Assembly: GCF_001942465.1 (NCBI RefSeq)
Contig: NZ_MKJY01000210.1
Coordinates: 1-58,995 of the forward strand
Origin: Actinomadura sp. CNU-125
GTDB lineage: Bacteria > Actinomycetota > Actinomycetes > Streptosporangiales > Streptosporangiaceae
Reading direction: 5' to 3'
Length of the DNA stretch: 58,995 nucleotides
This document shows positions 17,870-26,876 of this stretch, one piece after another (position 1 is the stretch's first letter; every line of letters begins with the position of its first letter). The notes beneath the pieces are model-generated. The model ran no database searches. It was not told the origin of the DNA and saw only the letters and a program-made list of their open reading frames with translations. Both the position numbers and the translations under genes were made by a program.

Positions 17870-18877
17870 ATGGAAGCACTCATCCTCATCATCCTGTTGG
17901 GCATCGTCGTGGTCGGCTTCATGGTCGCGGGCTCGGCGGTCCGGGTGGTGCAGCAGTACGAACACGGCATCGTGTTCCGGTTCGGGCAGGTGCAACGCGG
18001 CGGGCAGTTGCGGCCGGGCGCGGTGCGCGAGCCGGGTCTGACCGCGATCGTCCCGGTGGTCGAGCGGATGCAGAAGGTCAGCCGGCAGACGATCACGATG
18101 GACGTGCCCGCGCAGGAAGGCATCACCGAGGACAACGTGAGCGTCCGCGTGGACGCCGTCGTCTACTTCCGGGTGATCGACCCGGTGAAGGCGATCGTGA
18201 ACGTCCAGAACTACGGCTACGCGGTGTCGCAGGTCGCGCAGACGTCCCTGCGGTCGGTCATCGGCCAGGCGGACATGCAGGAGCTGCTGGGCGAACGGCA
18301 AAAGATCAACACCCGGCTGCGGGGGATCATCGACGAGATCACCCAGGACCCGTGGGGCATCCTCATCGAGCGGGTCGAGATCAAGGACGTGTCGCTGCCC
18401 GAGGGCATGAAGCGGTCGATGGCGCGGCAGGCGGAGGCGGAGCGGGAGCGGCGTGCGCGGATCATCGCCGCGGACGGCGAGTTCCAGGCGTCCAAGCGCC
18501 TCGCCGCCGCCGCGGAGATCATGTCGCAGGACCCGGCGGCCCTCCAGCTGCGGCTGCTGCAGACGGTGGTGGACGTGTCGGCCGAGAAGAACAGCACGCT
18601 GATCATGCCGCTGCCGGTGGAGGTCCTGCGGTTCTTCGACAAGATGACCGGCGACACGAAGAAGGCCCCCACCGAGACCGCCGAGGACAAGCCGGCGCTC
18701 GGCGAGCGGCTCGCGAAGGCGGAGGAGGAACTGGCCAAGGCGGCCGACACGTCCCCGGCGCTGGAGTCGCCCGAGGACGTCCCGCCGGTGATCGGCCTGG
18801 ACCGGCCGGGACGGTCGCAGGCCGCGGCGCCCGCCCAGCGGCCGGACGAGCGGCCGGAGGAGCCGCCGCGCGACTGA
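17870..18877 (+). CDS. SPFH/band 7 slipin-type membrane protein
   Basis: A 335-residue stomatin/slipin-like protein. An N-terminal membrane anchor (LILIILLGIVVVGFMVAG) is followed by the band 7 domain (EHGIVFRFGQVQ, VSVRVDAVVYFRVIDPVKAI, ERVEIKDVSLPEGMKRSMAR) and a coiled, Glu/Arg-rich segment. The last 90 residues are disordered and Pro/Glu-rich. ATG at 17870 has AAAGG upstream. SPFH proteins oligomerise on membranes and organise microdomains or protease complexes; no partner NfeD-like protease gene is adjacent, so its partner here is unknown. Confidence 0.88.
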   Translation: MEALILIILLGIVVVGFMVAGSAVRVVQQYEHGIVFRFGQVQRGGQLRPGAVREPGLTAIVPVVERMQKVSRQTITMDVPAQEGITEDNVSVRVDAVVYFRVIDPVKAIVNVQNYGYAVSQVAQTSLRSVIGQADMQELLGERQKINTRLRGIIDEITQDPWGILIERVEIKDVSLPEGMKRSMARQAEAERERRARIIAADGEFQASKRLAAAAEIMSQDPAALQLRLLQTVVDVSAEKNSTLIMPLPVEVLRFFDKMTGDTKKAPTETAEDKPALGERLAKAEEELAKAADTSPALESPEDVPPVIGLDRPGRSQAAAPAQRPDERPEEPPRD

Positions 18878-18985
18878 GCCACCGGTGAGGGCCGCACGTA
18901 CGGGCCGCACGTACGGGCCGTCAATGGTCCATGTCGCGGTGGGTTCGGACGGCCGGTGGCCGGGCCGATCGCTAGGGTGAATCCC

Positions 18986-19144
18986 ATGAAGAAGTGGGAG
19001 TACGCGACCGTTCCGCTGCTGGTGCACGCGACCAAGCAGATTCTCGATAACTGGGGCCAGGACGGGTGGGAGCTCGTCACCGTGCTGCCGGGCCCGAACC
19101 CGGAGAACCTGGTGGCCTACTTCAAGCGGGAAGTGCAGTCCTAG
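18986..19144 (+). CDS. DUF4177 small protein (Rv3678A-like)
   Basis: A 52-residue protein, MKKWEYATVPLLVHATKQIL onward, with the WGQDGWELVTVLPG core that defines small DUF4177 proteins. ATG at 18986 has AGGGTG upstream. It lies 34 bases before the RidA gene on the same strand, as in M. tuberculosis. The function is unknown; the conserved gene order suggests cotranscription with RidA. Confidence 0.85.
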   Translation: MKKWEYATVPLLVHATKQILDNWGQDGWELVTVLPGPNPENLVAYFKREVQS

Positions 19145-19178
19145 GCCCGTTCGCGGGCGAGTCGAGGAGGGAGTGGCG

Positions 19179-19640
19179 ATGAGCACACCCGAGGAGCGGA
19201 TCGTCGAACTCGGGCTGGAGCTGCCGGACGTCGTGCCGCCGGTCGCGTCGTACGTGCCGACGGCGCGGACGGGCGCGCTCGTCTACACGGCCGGGCAGAT
19301 CCCGCTGGTCAAGGGCGAACTGGGCGTCACCGGGAAGGTCGGCGCGGAGGTGAGCGCGCAGGAGGCGAAGGCGCAGGCGCGGATCTGCGCGCTGAACGCG
19401 ATCGCGGCGCTCAAGGCCGAGGTGGGCGAACTGTCGCGCGTCGCACGGATCGTGAAGGTCGTCGGGTTCGTCGCGTCCGCTCCGGACTTCTACGGCCAGC
19501 CGGACGTGGTCAACGGTGCGAGCGACCTGCTCGCCGAGGTGTTCGGCGAGGCCGGACGGCACGCGCGCAGCGCCGTCGGCGTCGCGGCCCTGCCCCGGAA
19601 CGTTCCCGTCGAGGTCGAGCTGATCGCCGAAGTCGCCTGA
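19179..19640 (+). CDS. RidA family (YjgF/YER057c) protein
   Basis: A 153-residue RidA-like protein. Family members hydrolyse reactive enamine/imine intermediates from amino-acid metabolism. The TGALVYTAGQIPLVKGELGV stretch, the NAIAALKAEVGELSRVARIV helix and the C-terminal VGVAALPRNVPVEVELIAEV strand match the fold. The catalytic-type Arg of archetypal RidA (in the RSAVGV-like segment, here RHARSAVGVAAL) seems present. The start is ATG at 19179, eight bases after GGAGG. The next genes downstream are a NUDIX and a metallo-beta-lactamase gene. Confidence 0.88.
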   Translation: MSTPEERIVELGLELPDVVPPVASYVPTARTGALVYTAGQIPLVKGELGVTGKVGAEVSAQEAKAQARICALNAIAALKAEVGELSRVARIVKVVGFVASAPDFYGQPDVVNGASDLLAEVFGEAGRHARSAVGVAALPRNVPVEVELIAEVA

Positions 19641-19768
19641 CCGGCGCCCGTGCCGGGGCGGCGGCGGAGAATGTCGCTCTCCTCACCCGGACGCTGACCC
19701 GGGGTTGACGGAACGGCATTCGGTATGTCCGAATTGGCCGCCATGAGGACCACACGGCCGGCGAGGCG

Positions 19769-20617
19769 ATGGTGAACGGGCTGAAGCTGCCCGCGGAGTT
19801 CGTGGGACGCATCGAGGACATGGGCGCCGGACGGGCGGAGCCGCCGCCCGCGCGGGACGCGGCGACGGTCGTCGTGCTGCGCGACCACGACCGGCACGGG
19901 CTGCAGGCGTTCATGCTGCGGCGTGTGCGGTCGATGGCGTTCGCCCCCGGCGCGTACGTGTTCCCGGGCGGGTCGGTCGATCCGCGCGACGGTGAGGCGA
20001 CGCTCGCGTGGTCGGGGCCGTCGCCGGCCGAGTGGGGGGCGGCGTTCGGCGCGGGCGAGACGGTCGCGCGGGAGCTGGTGTGCGCCGCGGTCCGCGAGAC
20101 GTTCGAGGAGACGCTCGTGCTGCTCGCGGGCCCGACGGCGGAGACGGTCGTCGACGACACGCGCGGGGACGCGTGGGAGAAGGACCGGCAGGCGCTGCTG
20201 GATCGTTCCCAGTCGTTCGGCGGGTTCCTCGACCGGCGCGGGCTGGTGCTCCGCTCCGACCTGCTGCGCCCGTGGGCGCACTGGATCACCCCGAAGGTCG
20301 AGCCGAAACGCTACGACACCCGGTTTTTCGTGGCCGCGATCCCGGAGGGGCAGCGCGCGCGCGACGTCAGTACTGAGGCGGACCAGGTGACGTGGGTGCG
20401 TCCGGCTGAGGCGGCGGAGCGCGCGTGGGCCGGTGAGCTGGCGATGCTGCCGCCGACGCTGGCGACGCTGACCGAACTGGCCGAGTACGAGACGGTCGCG
20501 GACGTCCTGGCCGCGCGCCGCGAGGTCGTCGCGTACGAGCCGACCGCGGAGATCGTGGACGGGGAGGCGTGGCTGGTGCTGCCCGAGGACGTCGCGCACT
20601 TCTACCCGACCGGGTGA
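19769..20617 (+). CDS. NUDIX hydrolase, NUDT19-like
   Basis: A 282-residue NUDIX protein of the longer NUDT19-like type. FPGGSVDPRDGE precedes an insert, and RELVCAAVRETFEETLVLLA provides the REXXEE core of the Nudix box, separated from the glycines as in that subfamily. YDTRFFVAAIPEGQ follows. It probably hydrolyses a nucleoside-diphosphate derivative such as a CoA ester, but the substrate cannot be read from sequence. It is transcribed with the metallo-beta-lactamase gene 94 bases downstream. Confidence 0.82.
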   Translation: MVNGLKLPAEFVGRIEDMGAGRAEPPPARDAATVVVLRDHDRHGLQAFMLRRVRSMAFAPGAYVFPGGSVDPRDGEATLAWSGPSPAEWGAAFGAGETVARELVCAAVRETFEETLVLLAGPTAETVVDDTRGDAWEKDRQALLDRSQSFGGFLDRRGLVLRSDLLRPWAHWITPKVEPKRYDTRFFVAAIPEGQRARDVSTEADQVTWVRPAEAAERAWAGELAMLPPTLATLTELAEYETVADVLAARREVVAYEPTAEIVDGEAWLVLPEDVAHFYPTG

Positions 20618-20711
20618 CGGCCGCGGTGGCGGGGTCGATGGTTTCCGGGGTGTCGGCGGCGCGGCGGAGCCCGGCCGGTCGTCCGGAATCGGCCTCGGGC
20701 AGGATGGCCCC

Positions 20712-21500
20712 ATGACCGAGATCGACGGGATGGGCACCGATCGGGCGTTCTGCGTGCTGGCGCCGAATCCGTCCGCGATGACCCTGGACGGCACGAATAC
20801 GTGGATCATCGCGGAACCGGACGCCGATGAGGTCGTCGTGATCGACCCGGGCCCGGAGGACGATCGGCATCTGCGGCGCGTCGCGGACACGATCGCGTCC
20901 CGCGGGCAGCGGGCCGGGCTCGTCCTGCTCACGCACGGCCATCCGGACCACTCCGCCGGGGCGGAGCGGTTCGTGGAGCTGGCGGGCGGCGGGGCGAAGG
21001 TGCGGGCGCTGGACCCGCGGTACCGGCTCGGTGACGAGGGGATCGTCGACGGCGACGTCGTCACGACCGGCGGGGTCGAGCTGCGGGTGCTGGAGACGCC
21101 CGGGCACAGCGACGACTCGCTGACGTTCTGGCTGCCCGCGGACCGGGCCGTCCTGACCGGCGACACGGTCCTCGGCTACGGGACGACGGTCCTGGAGGGC
21201 AGACTCGGGGACTACCTGAGCTCGCTCGACCGGCTGCGGAAGTTCTCCGCGGAACAGGACGCGGCGACGATCCTGCCCGGGCACGGCCCGAAGCTGGACG
21301 ATCCGCTGGCGGCGCTCGACCACTACATCGACCATCGCCGGGAGCGGCTCGCGCAGGTCGAGGCGGCCGTGGCGGGGGGCGCCGGGACGGCGCGCGAGGT
21401 CGTGGAGATCGTGTACGCCGACGTCGACGAGGCGCTGTGGCCGGCGGCGGAATGGTCCGTCCAGTCGCAGCTCGACTACCTGAACGAGCGGCGGCCCTGA
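20712..21500 (+). CDS. Metallo-beta-lactamase-fold hydrolase (Rv3677c-like)
   Basis: A 262-residue MBL-fold hydrolase. The zinc-binding signature HGHPDHSAGA is near residue 80, LETPGHSDDSLTFWL supplies the second His, LTGDTVLG the bridging Asp and LPGHGP the last His. The C-terminal 60 residues form the helical extension of LACTB2-like proteins. It is probably a soluble hydrolase or ribonuclease-like enzyme; not a beta-lactamase on present evidence. It is convergent with crp, with 35 bases between the stop codons. Confidence 0.87.
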   Translation: MTEIDGMGTDRAFCVLAPNPSAMTLDGTNTWIIAEPDADEVVVIDPGPEDDRHLRRVADTIASRGQRAGLVLLTHGHPDHSAGAERFVELAGGGAKVRALDPRYRLGDEGIVDGDVVTTGGVELRVLETPGHSDDSLTFWLPADRAVLTGDTVLGYGTTVLEGRLGDYLSSLDRLRKFSAEQDAATILPGHGPKLDDPLAALDHYIDHRRERLAQVEAAVAGGAGTAREVVEIVYADVDEALWPAAEWSVQSQLDYLNERRP

Positions 21501-21535
21501 CACGACCGGCCGGTCGCCTCGGACCGGCGGCCGGG

Positions 21536-22222
21536 TCACTTGGAGCGCTTGCGCAGCCGCTCGATGTCGAGGATGACCACGGCACGGGCCTCGATCCGCA
21601 GCCAGTTGCGCTGCGCGAAGTCGGCCAGGGCCTTGTTGACGGTCTCCCGGGAGGCGCCGACGAGCTGCGCCAGCTCCTCCTGCGTGAGGTCGTGGTGCAC
21701 GTGCAGGCCGGACTCCGACGGCTGCCCGAAGCGCTCGGCGAGGTCCAGCAGGGCCTTGGCGACACGGCCGGGGACGTCGGTGAACACCAGGTCGGCCATG
21801 ACGTCGTTGGTCTTGCGGAGCCGCTGGGCCAGCGCGCGCAGCAGCTGCACGGCGACCTCGGCGTGCCCGGTCAGCCAGGGCCGCAGCTGGTCGTGGCCGA
21901 GCCCGGCCAGCCGGCACTCGGTCACCGCGATGGCGCTGGCGGTGCGCGGGCGGGGGTCGAACAGCGAGAGCTCGCCGAACATCTCGCTCGGGCCGAGGAC
22001 GCTCAGGAGGTTCTCCCGGCCGTCCGGCGCCGTGCGGGTCAGCTTGATCTTCCCCTCCACGACGACGTACAGGCGGTCGCCCGTCTCGCCCTCGTTGAAC
22101 AGCGTCTGGCCGCGGGCCAGCCGCACTTCGGTCACATTGGCGCGCAGCGCCTTGGCCCCCTGCTCATCGAGTGCCTCGAAGAGCGGGGCTCTGCTCAGAA
22201 CGTCCACGTCGCGGTCGGTCAC
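21536..22222 (-). CDS. crp: Crp/Fnr-family cAMP-responsive regulator
   Basis: A 228-residue global regulator equivalent to M. tuberculosis Rv3676. A cyclic-nucleotide-binding domain comes first (GQTLFNEGETGDRLYVVVEG, then GEMFGELSLFDPRPRTASAI containing the phosphate-binding GELxxxxxxxRxA). A C-terminal winged helix follows (LTQEELAQLVGASRETVNKA). The start is GTG at 22222 with GGAGGAG upstream. A TGTGA-N6-TCCCA site lies about 33 bases upstream of the start, suggesting autoregulation. It is divergent from nth. Confidence 0.93.
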   Translation of the reverse strand: MTDRDVDVLSRAPLFEALDEQGAKALRANVTEVRLARGQTLFNEGETGDRLYVVVEGKIKLTRTAPDGRENLLSVLGPSEMFGELSLFDPRPRTASAIAVTECRLAGLGHDQLRPWLTGHAEVAVQLLRALAQRLRKTNDVMADLVFTDVPGRVAKALLDLAERFGQPSESGLHVHHDLTQEELAQLVGASRETVNKALADFAQRNWLRIEARAVVILDIERLRKRSK

Positions 22223-22254
22223 GCTTCTCCTCCTCGAAACACCAACATGCATAG

Positions 22255-22270
22255 TGTGACGTACGTCCCA
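22255..22270. promoter_or_regulatory. Candidate Crp-binding site, crp-nth intergenic region
   Basis: TGTGACGTACGTCCCA matches the two-fold Crp consensus TGTGA-N6-TCACA with one mismatch, and its core CGTACG is itself palindromic. It lies between the divergent crp and nth starts, so crp autoregulation is plausible. The roughly 310-base intergenic region otherwise shows no gene. Confidence 0.5.
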
Positions 22271-22535
22271 CCGCGTACGTGAAGGCAGGGCCGCGGCGCG
22301 CCGTAACGCGGGGTCGTCACTTCGCGGATCGTCGGCACGACCCTGTCGGTCCACGCACGTCCCGAGGGCCGGCCGTCGTGCGTCGAGACCGAGAGCCCGC
22401 AGGTCGCAGTGGACCCTGCCCAGTGTACGGACACCCGGGTGAATGCCATCACACCGGTCTCATCGCCCATAAACGGGCGCGCGGGTGGCGCCCGTCCTGC
22501 CGCTCTTCCCACCGTCCGGGGCCTACCCTGGCGGC

Positions 22536-23312
22536 ATGGCGACGAAAGCGGCCCGGCCCTCGGACGGACGGTCCTCCGGCGGCCCCGCCGCCCGGCCCCG
22601 GCGCGCCGGGCGCAGACCGGAGACGCGCCTCGGGCTGGTGCGCCGGGCGCGGCGGATGAACAGGATCCTCACGGAAACCTACCCGGACGCGCACTGTGAG
22701 CTGAACTTCGGGACACCCTTTCAGCTCCTGGTCGCCACGGTCCTGTCCGCCCAGACCACCGACAAGCGGGTGAATCTGACCACTCCTGAGCTCTTCGCCA
22801 AATATCCGACGCCCGAGGATCTCGCCGCGGCCGATCCCGAGGACGTCGAGGCGGTGCTGAAGCCCACGGGGTTCTTCCGCGCCAAGACCAAGTCGGTGAT
22901 GGGCCTGTCCGCCGCCCTGGTCGAGCGTTTCGGCGGCGAGGTGCCCGGACGCCTGAACGACCTGGTCACGCTCCCCGGAGTCGGCCGCAAGACCGCGAAC
23001 GTCGTGCTCGGCAACGCCTTCGACGTCCCCGGCATCACCGTCGACACGCACTTCGGGCGGCTCGTCCGCCGGTTCGCCTGGACGGACGAGACCGACCCCG
23101 ACAAGGTCGAGCGGGCGATCGGGGAGCTGTTCCCCCGCAAGGACTGGACGATGCTGTCGCACCGGCTGATCTGGCACGGCCGCCGCATCTGCCACGCGCG
23201 CCGCCCCGCCTGCGGCGCCTGCCCCCTCGCGAGCCTGTGCCCGGCGTTCGGCGAGGGCCCGACGGACGTGGAGACGGCCGAGGCGCTCGTCAAGCCGGGC
23301 CCGTTCTCGTGA
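22536..23312 (+). CDS. nth: Endonuclease III, DNA glycosylase/AP lyase
   Basis: A 258-residue base-excision repair enzyme removing oxidised pyrimidines. It has [20 protein letters not shown], the helix-hairpin-helix [15 protein letters not shown] with the catalytic Lys, [11 protein letters not shown] with the catalytic Asp, and the C-terminal 4Fe-4S ligand spacing C-x6-C-x2-C-x5-C ([17 protein letters not shown]). ATG at 22536 follows a short unstructured basic tail. The block matches Rv3674c; the thioredoxin-like gene that follows it in M. tuberculosis is absent here. Confidence 0.94.
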   Translation: MATKAARPSDGRSSGGPAARPRRAGRRPETRLGLVRRARRMNRILTETYPDAHCELNFGTPFQLLVATVLSAQTTDKRVNLTTPELFAKYPTPEDLAAADPEDVEAVLKPTGFFRAKTKSVMGLSAALVERFGGEVPGRLNDLVTLPGVGRKTANVVLGNAFDVPGITVDTHFGRLVRRFAWTDETDPDKVERAIGELFPRKDWTMLSHRLIWHGRRICHARRPACGACPLASLCPAFGEGPTDVETAEALVKPGPFS

Positions 23313-23379
23313 ACCTTCCCCTTCACACAGGTGAGAGGGGGCCGGGAAGCAAACCGGCCGTCATGGAGTTGAGATCAAC

Positions 23380-24045
23380 GTGACCGAGACCGCCTCCGGC
23401 CCCGCGTGCCCCGCGTGGCTCGACCGTTTCCGTGCGCAGGTGCCGCGGATGCCGGTGCCGCCGTCGTTCCGTCCGGCCCCGGACGCCCGCGCCGCCGCCG
23501 TGCTGATCCTGTTCGGCGAGGGCCCGGACGGTCCGGACGTCCTGCTCACCGAGCGGGCCGCGACACTCAACAAGCACGCCGGGCAGCCCGCGTTCCCCGG
23601 CGGCCGCATCGACCCCGAGGACGACGGCCCGGTCGCGGCGGCGCTGCGCGAGGCGTGGGAGGAGGCGGGCGTCGAACCGTCCGGTGTGGACGTGCTGTGC
23701 ACGCTGCCGGAGCTGTACCTGTCGCGCAGCCTGCACCGCGTCACGCCGGTCGCCGGCTGGTGGCGCGAACCGTCCCAGATCGCCCCCGGCCACCCCGGCG
23801 AGGTCGCGACCGTCGCCCGCGTGCCGATCGACGAGCTCGTCGACCCGGCGAACCGGCTGACCGTCCGGCACCCGTCCGGGATGAAGCTCGGCCCCGCGTT
23901 CCGCGTCGGCGGGATGCTCGTGTGGGGGTTCACGGCGGGGCTGCTCGGCGAGGTGCTCGCGGCCGGCGGCTGGGAGCGTCCGTGGGACGCCGATCACGTC
24001 GAGGATCTGCCGCAGGAGGTCCTCGACCTGGCCTCGCGCGGCTGA
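23380..24045 (+). CDS. CoA-pyrophosphatase-type NUDIX hydrolase (Rv3672c-like)
   Basis: A 221-residue NUDIX protein. LLTERAATLNKHAGQPAFPG fits the CoA-specific extension (LLTxRxxxxxxHxGxxxFPGG), which merges into the Nudix box GGRIDPEDDGPVAAALREAW-EEAG. It is therefore probably a CoA or acyl-CoA pyrophosphatase. The start is GTG at 23380. It sits between nth and marP, as in mycobacteria. Confidence 0.88.
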   Translation: MTETASGPACPAWLDRFRAQVPRMPVPPSFRPAPDARAAAVLILFGEGPDGPDVLLTERAATLNKHAGQPAFPGGRIDPEDDGPVAAALREAWEEAGVEPSGVDVLCTLPELYLSRSLHRVTPVAGWWREPSQIAPGHPGEVATVARVPIDELVDPANRLTVRHPSGMKLGPAFRVGGMLVWGFTAGLLGEVLAAGGWERPWDADHVEDLPQEVLDLASRG

Positions 24046-24227
24046 CCGGTCCGCGCGCGGAGCCGCCGCACGGCGCGTCCGCCGGTCTAACCGCAGGTCA
24101 GCGCGCCGGAGCCGGAACGGGCACGATCCGTGATCGTTCCGCATCGCCCCAGGCGGTCACCGGGGGCAGGGGAAACTGGTCCGGCGAGGGGACGTGAGAA
24201 GGTGACCTCGCGCTATACGGTGAAGCG

Positions 24228-25424
24228 GTGCTGGACGACCATATGCTCGATCTGATCCTCCTAGGGCTCGTCGTGCTGTTCGGCGTCTCGGGCTACCGGC
24301 AGGGTTTCATCGTGAGCCTGCTGAGCTTCGCGGGGTTCATCGGCGGCGGCATCGCCGGGGTGCTGATCGCGCCGCCGATCGCCGACTCGACCGTGGACGG
24401 CGCCGCGCAGCAGGTGCTGCTGGCCATCGTCATCGCGTTCCTGGCCGCGACGTTCGGGCAACTGATCGCGTCCTCGGCGGGGGCGCTGCTGCGCAACCGG
24501 GTCACCGGGTTGAACGCCCGGACGGCGGACGCGGTCGGCGGCACGTTCGTCAGCGCGCTGTCGCTGCTGATCGTCGCGTGGTTCTTCGGCAGCATGTTCG
24601 CGAACTCGCACTTCCAGTGGCTGCGCACCCAGGTCAAGGGCTCGACGATCATCAACGGGGTCGACGAGGTGATGCCCACCAAGGCGCACACCTGGTTCAC
24701 CTCGTTCCAGGGATTCGTGAAGGACAGCGAGTTCCCGCAGGTGTTCAACGGGCTCGCCGGCGAGTCGGTGGTCGAGGTGCCGCCGCCGGACGACTCGGTC
24801 CTGGCGACCGGCGGGCTGCGGGACGCGCGCAACAGCATCGTCAAGATCGTCAGCACGGCGCCGCAGTGCCAGCGCCGCATCGAGGGCACCGGGTTCGTGT
24901 TCGCGCCCGACCACATCATGACGAACGCGCATGTCGTCGCGGGCGCGCGCGGGCAGTCGACCGTGGCGAACCGCTCGGGCGACACCGCGAAGGGCCGGGT
25001 CGTCCTGTACAACCCCAGCCGCGACATCGCCGTCCTGTACGTGCCGGGGCTGAACGCGCGTCCGCTGAAGTTCGAGCCGGAGGCCGAGGTGCGCGACAGC
25101 GCGATCATCGCGGGCTTCCCGAAGAACGAGCCGTTCAGCGCCAGCGCCGCCCGGATCCGGGCCCGGCAGACGGCCAGGGGGCCCGACATCTACCACTCCG
25201 GCCAGGTCAGCCGGGAGATCTACGCGATCCGCGGCAAGGTCGAGCCGGGCAATTCGGGCGGACCGCTGCTGTCGCCGGACGGGAGCGTCTACGGCGTCAT
25301 CTTCGCGGCGGCGCTGGACACCCCCTCAACGGGCTACGCGCTCACCGCCGAGGAAGTCGCCGAGGACGCCCGCATGGGCGCGCGCGCCACCGAGCCTGTC
25401 TCGACCCAGAATTGCTCTGACTGA
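24228..25424 (+). CDS. marP: MarP-like periplasmic serine protease with CvpA-type membrane domain
   Basis: A 398-residue protein. Four hydrophobic segments in residues 1-130 form a CvpA/colicin V-like membrane domain, followed by a trypsin-fold protease. The triad is His235 (TNAHVV), Asp266 (RDIAVL) and Ser343 (GNSGGP), almost exactly the positions in M. tuberculosis MarP, and two cysteines (CQRR and the C-terminal NCSD) may form the stabilising disulfide. MarP protects against acid and oxidative stress and processes peptidoglycan hydrolases; that is known from mycobacteria. The start is GTG at 24228 or ATG at 24243; neither has a strong ribosome site. It is convergent with the DUF309 gene. 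Confidence 0.92.
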   Translation: MLDDHMLDLILLGLVVLFGVSGYRQGFIVSLLSFAGFIGGGIAGVLIAPPIADSTVDGAAQQVLLAIVIAFLAATFGQLIASSAGALLRNRVTGLNARTADAVGGTFVSALSLLIVAWFFGSMFANSHFQWLRTQVKGSTIINGVDEVMPTKAHTWFTSFQGFVKDSEFPQVFNGLAGESVVEVPPPDDSVLATGGLRDARNSIVKIVSTAPQCQRRIEGTGFVFAPDHIMTNAHVVAGARGQSTVANRSGDTAKGRVVLYNPSRDIAVLYVPGLNARPLKFEPEAEVRDSAIIAGFPKNEPFSASAARIRARQTARGPDIYHSGQVSREIYAIRGKVEPGNSGGPLLSPDGSVYGVIFAAALDTPSTGYALTAEEVAEDARMGARATEPVSTQNCSD

Positions 25425-25459
25425 CCCCACACCCCACTGAAACGGTGAGCCTCAAGGCC

Positions 25460-25909
25460 TCAAAGGGTGAGCTTGAGGTCGACCGGGCCTTCCTCAGGCG
25501 TGTCCACGAGCGTACGGACGCGCTGCACGACGCCTGGGACGTCGATCGCGTGCGGGGGGTCGGCGACGTACGGCTCCAGCCGGTCGGCGGCGCGGCTCAG
25601 CAGCGCCCGCGCGCCCCGCGCGTTGCCGCGCCGCATGTGCGTGACGCCCACGGCGACCTGGGCCAACCCCCGCCACAACTCCCGCTCCGGTTCGGGTGCG
25701 GCCTTCCAGGCGGCCTCCAGCACCTCGTGCGCGTGGAACGGACGGTCGGCGTCCAGGAGCCGCTGCGCCTCCCGCAGGGCCTCGGACGGCCGCATGGTGA
25801 GGTCGTCCGGCATCGTGGGGATGCCGGTGGCCCCGTGAGGCAGCGGACGCCCGTACGCGTCGCGGGGACGCGCGTTGCGCGGTCGTCCCGATTCGTCCCG
25901 ATCCCGCAT
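25460..25909 (-). CDS. DUF309 family protein
   Basis: A 149-residue DUF309 protein. The first 40 residues are Arg/Asp-rich and disordered, followed by a helical core with FHAHEVLEAAWKAAPEPERE, the His/Glu/Trp motif of the family, and LAQVAVGVTHMRRGNARGA. Function is unknown; the HxxHE-like pattern could bind a metal, but that is inference. It begins 15 bases after the stop of the alpha/beta hydrolase gene, so the two are probably cotranscribed. Confidence 0.85.
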   Translation of the reverse strand: MRDRDESGRPRNARPRDAYGRPLPHGATGIPTMPDDLTMRPSEALREAQRLLDADRPFHAHEVLEAAWKAAPEPERELWRGLAQVAVGVTHMRRGNARGARALLSRAADRLEPYVADPPHAIDVPGVVQRVRTLVDTPEEGPVDLKLTL

Positions 25910-25924
25910 GTCTCTACCGTACGT

Positions 25925-26849
25925 TCAGCGGTCGGGTTCCGGGTCGGCGAGCCAGCCGAGCAGGTGCTTGTCGAACTCCTCGGGCCGCTCCTGGTGCGGG
26001 AAGTGCCCCGCCCCCTCGATGAGGCGCCACCTGTACGGGGCGGCCACATACTGCCCGGACCCCTGGGCGCTCTCCGGGAGCGTGCACTTGTCCAAAGCGC
26101 CGTGTAGCTGAAGCGTCGGCGCCTGTACTGGGGCGCGCATACGGTGCGCGTAGCGGATCCCGTCCGGACGGGCCTGTGACCGGATAAACCACCGGTGGTA
26201 CTCAAGCGCGCTGTGCGCGACCCCCGGAATCTGCACTGCTCGCCGTACGAGCCGCTCTGTCTCCTCGTCCGGCCAGCCCGGCCCCGACCACTCGTGCAGC
26301 AGCCGACCGACGAGCGCGGCGTCGTCCCGTACCAGGCGGCGTTCGGGCAGGACCGGGACCTGGAAGCCGAACGTGTGCCGCGCCGCCCACCCCTGCTCGC
26401 GCGGGCTCTCCCGCACCGACCGCCGCAGCCGCAGCGGATGCGGGGCGCCGACGACCGCGAGCCGCTGCACGATCTTCGGGTGGTAGACCGCCATCGTCCA
26501 GGCCAGCAGCCCGCCCCAGTCGTGCCCGACCACGATCGCGCCCGCCTCGCCGAGGCGGCCGGACCAGCCCGGCGGCGTCCCCGGCCAGCGTCACCAGGTC
26601 GTACCCGCGCGGCGGCTTGTCGCTGCCGCCGTAGCCGCGCAGGTCGATCGCGGCCGCCCGGTAGCCCGCCGCGGGCAGCGATTCGAGCTGGTTGCGCCAC
26701 GACCACCAGAACTCCGGGAAGCCGTGCAGCAGCAGGACGAGCGGCCCCTCCCCGGCCTCGGCGACATGGAACCGCGTTCCGCCCGCGCTGATCGCGCGGT
26801 GCGTCCACGGGCCGTCGACCTCGATCAGCGACCCTTCGTGCCCGGACAT
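25925..26849 (-). CDS. ephE: Alpha/beta hydrolase, epoxide-hydrolase-like (EphE/Rv3670-like), one frameshift
   Basis: About 308 residues. The N-terminal half has LLLHGFPEFWWSWRNQLESL (HGxP oxyanion motif) and AIDLRGYGGSDKP; the C-terminal half begins GHDWGGLLAWTMAVYHP (nucleophile Asp in GHDWGG, typical of epoxide hydrolases) and ends with LIEGAGHFPHQERPEEF, carrying the catalytic His. The two halves are in different frames. One base too many (or two missing) near 26563, in a GGCCGCC stretch, separates GDAAGLVR from LGEAGAIVV. An indel error is likely because all catalytic residues survive. The gene order matches mycobacteria, next to marP. Confidence 0.85.
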
Positions 26850-26876
26850 GGCCTGCCCCCTGCCTGCCTGCCCCGC

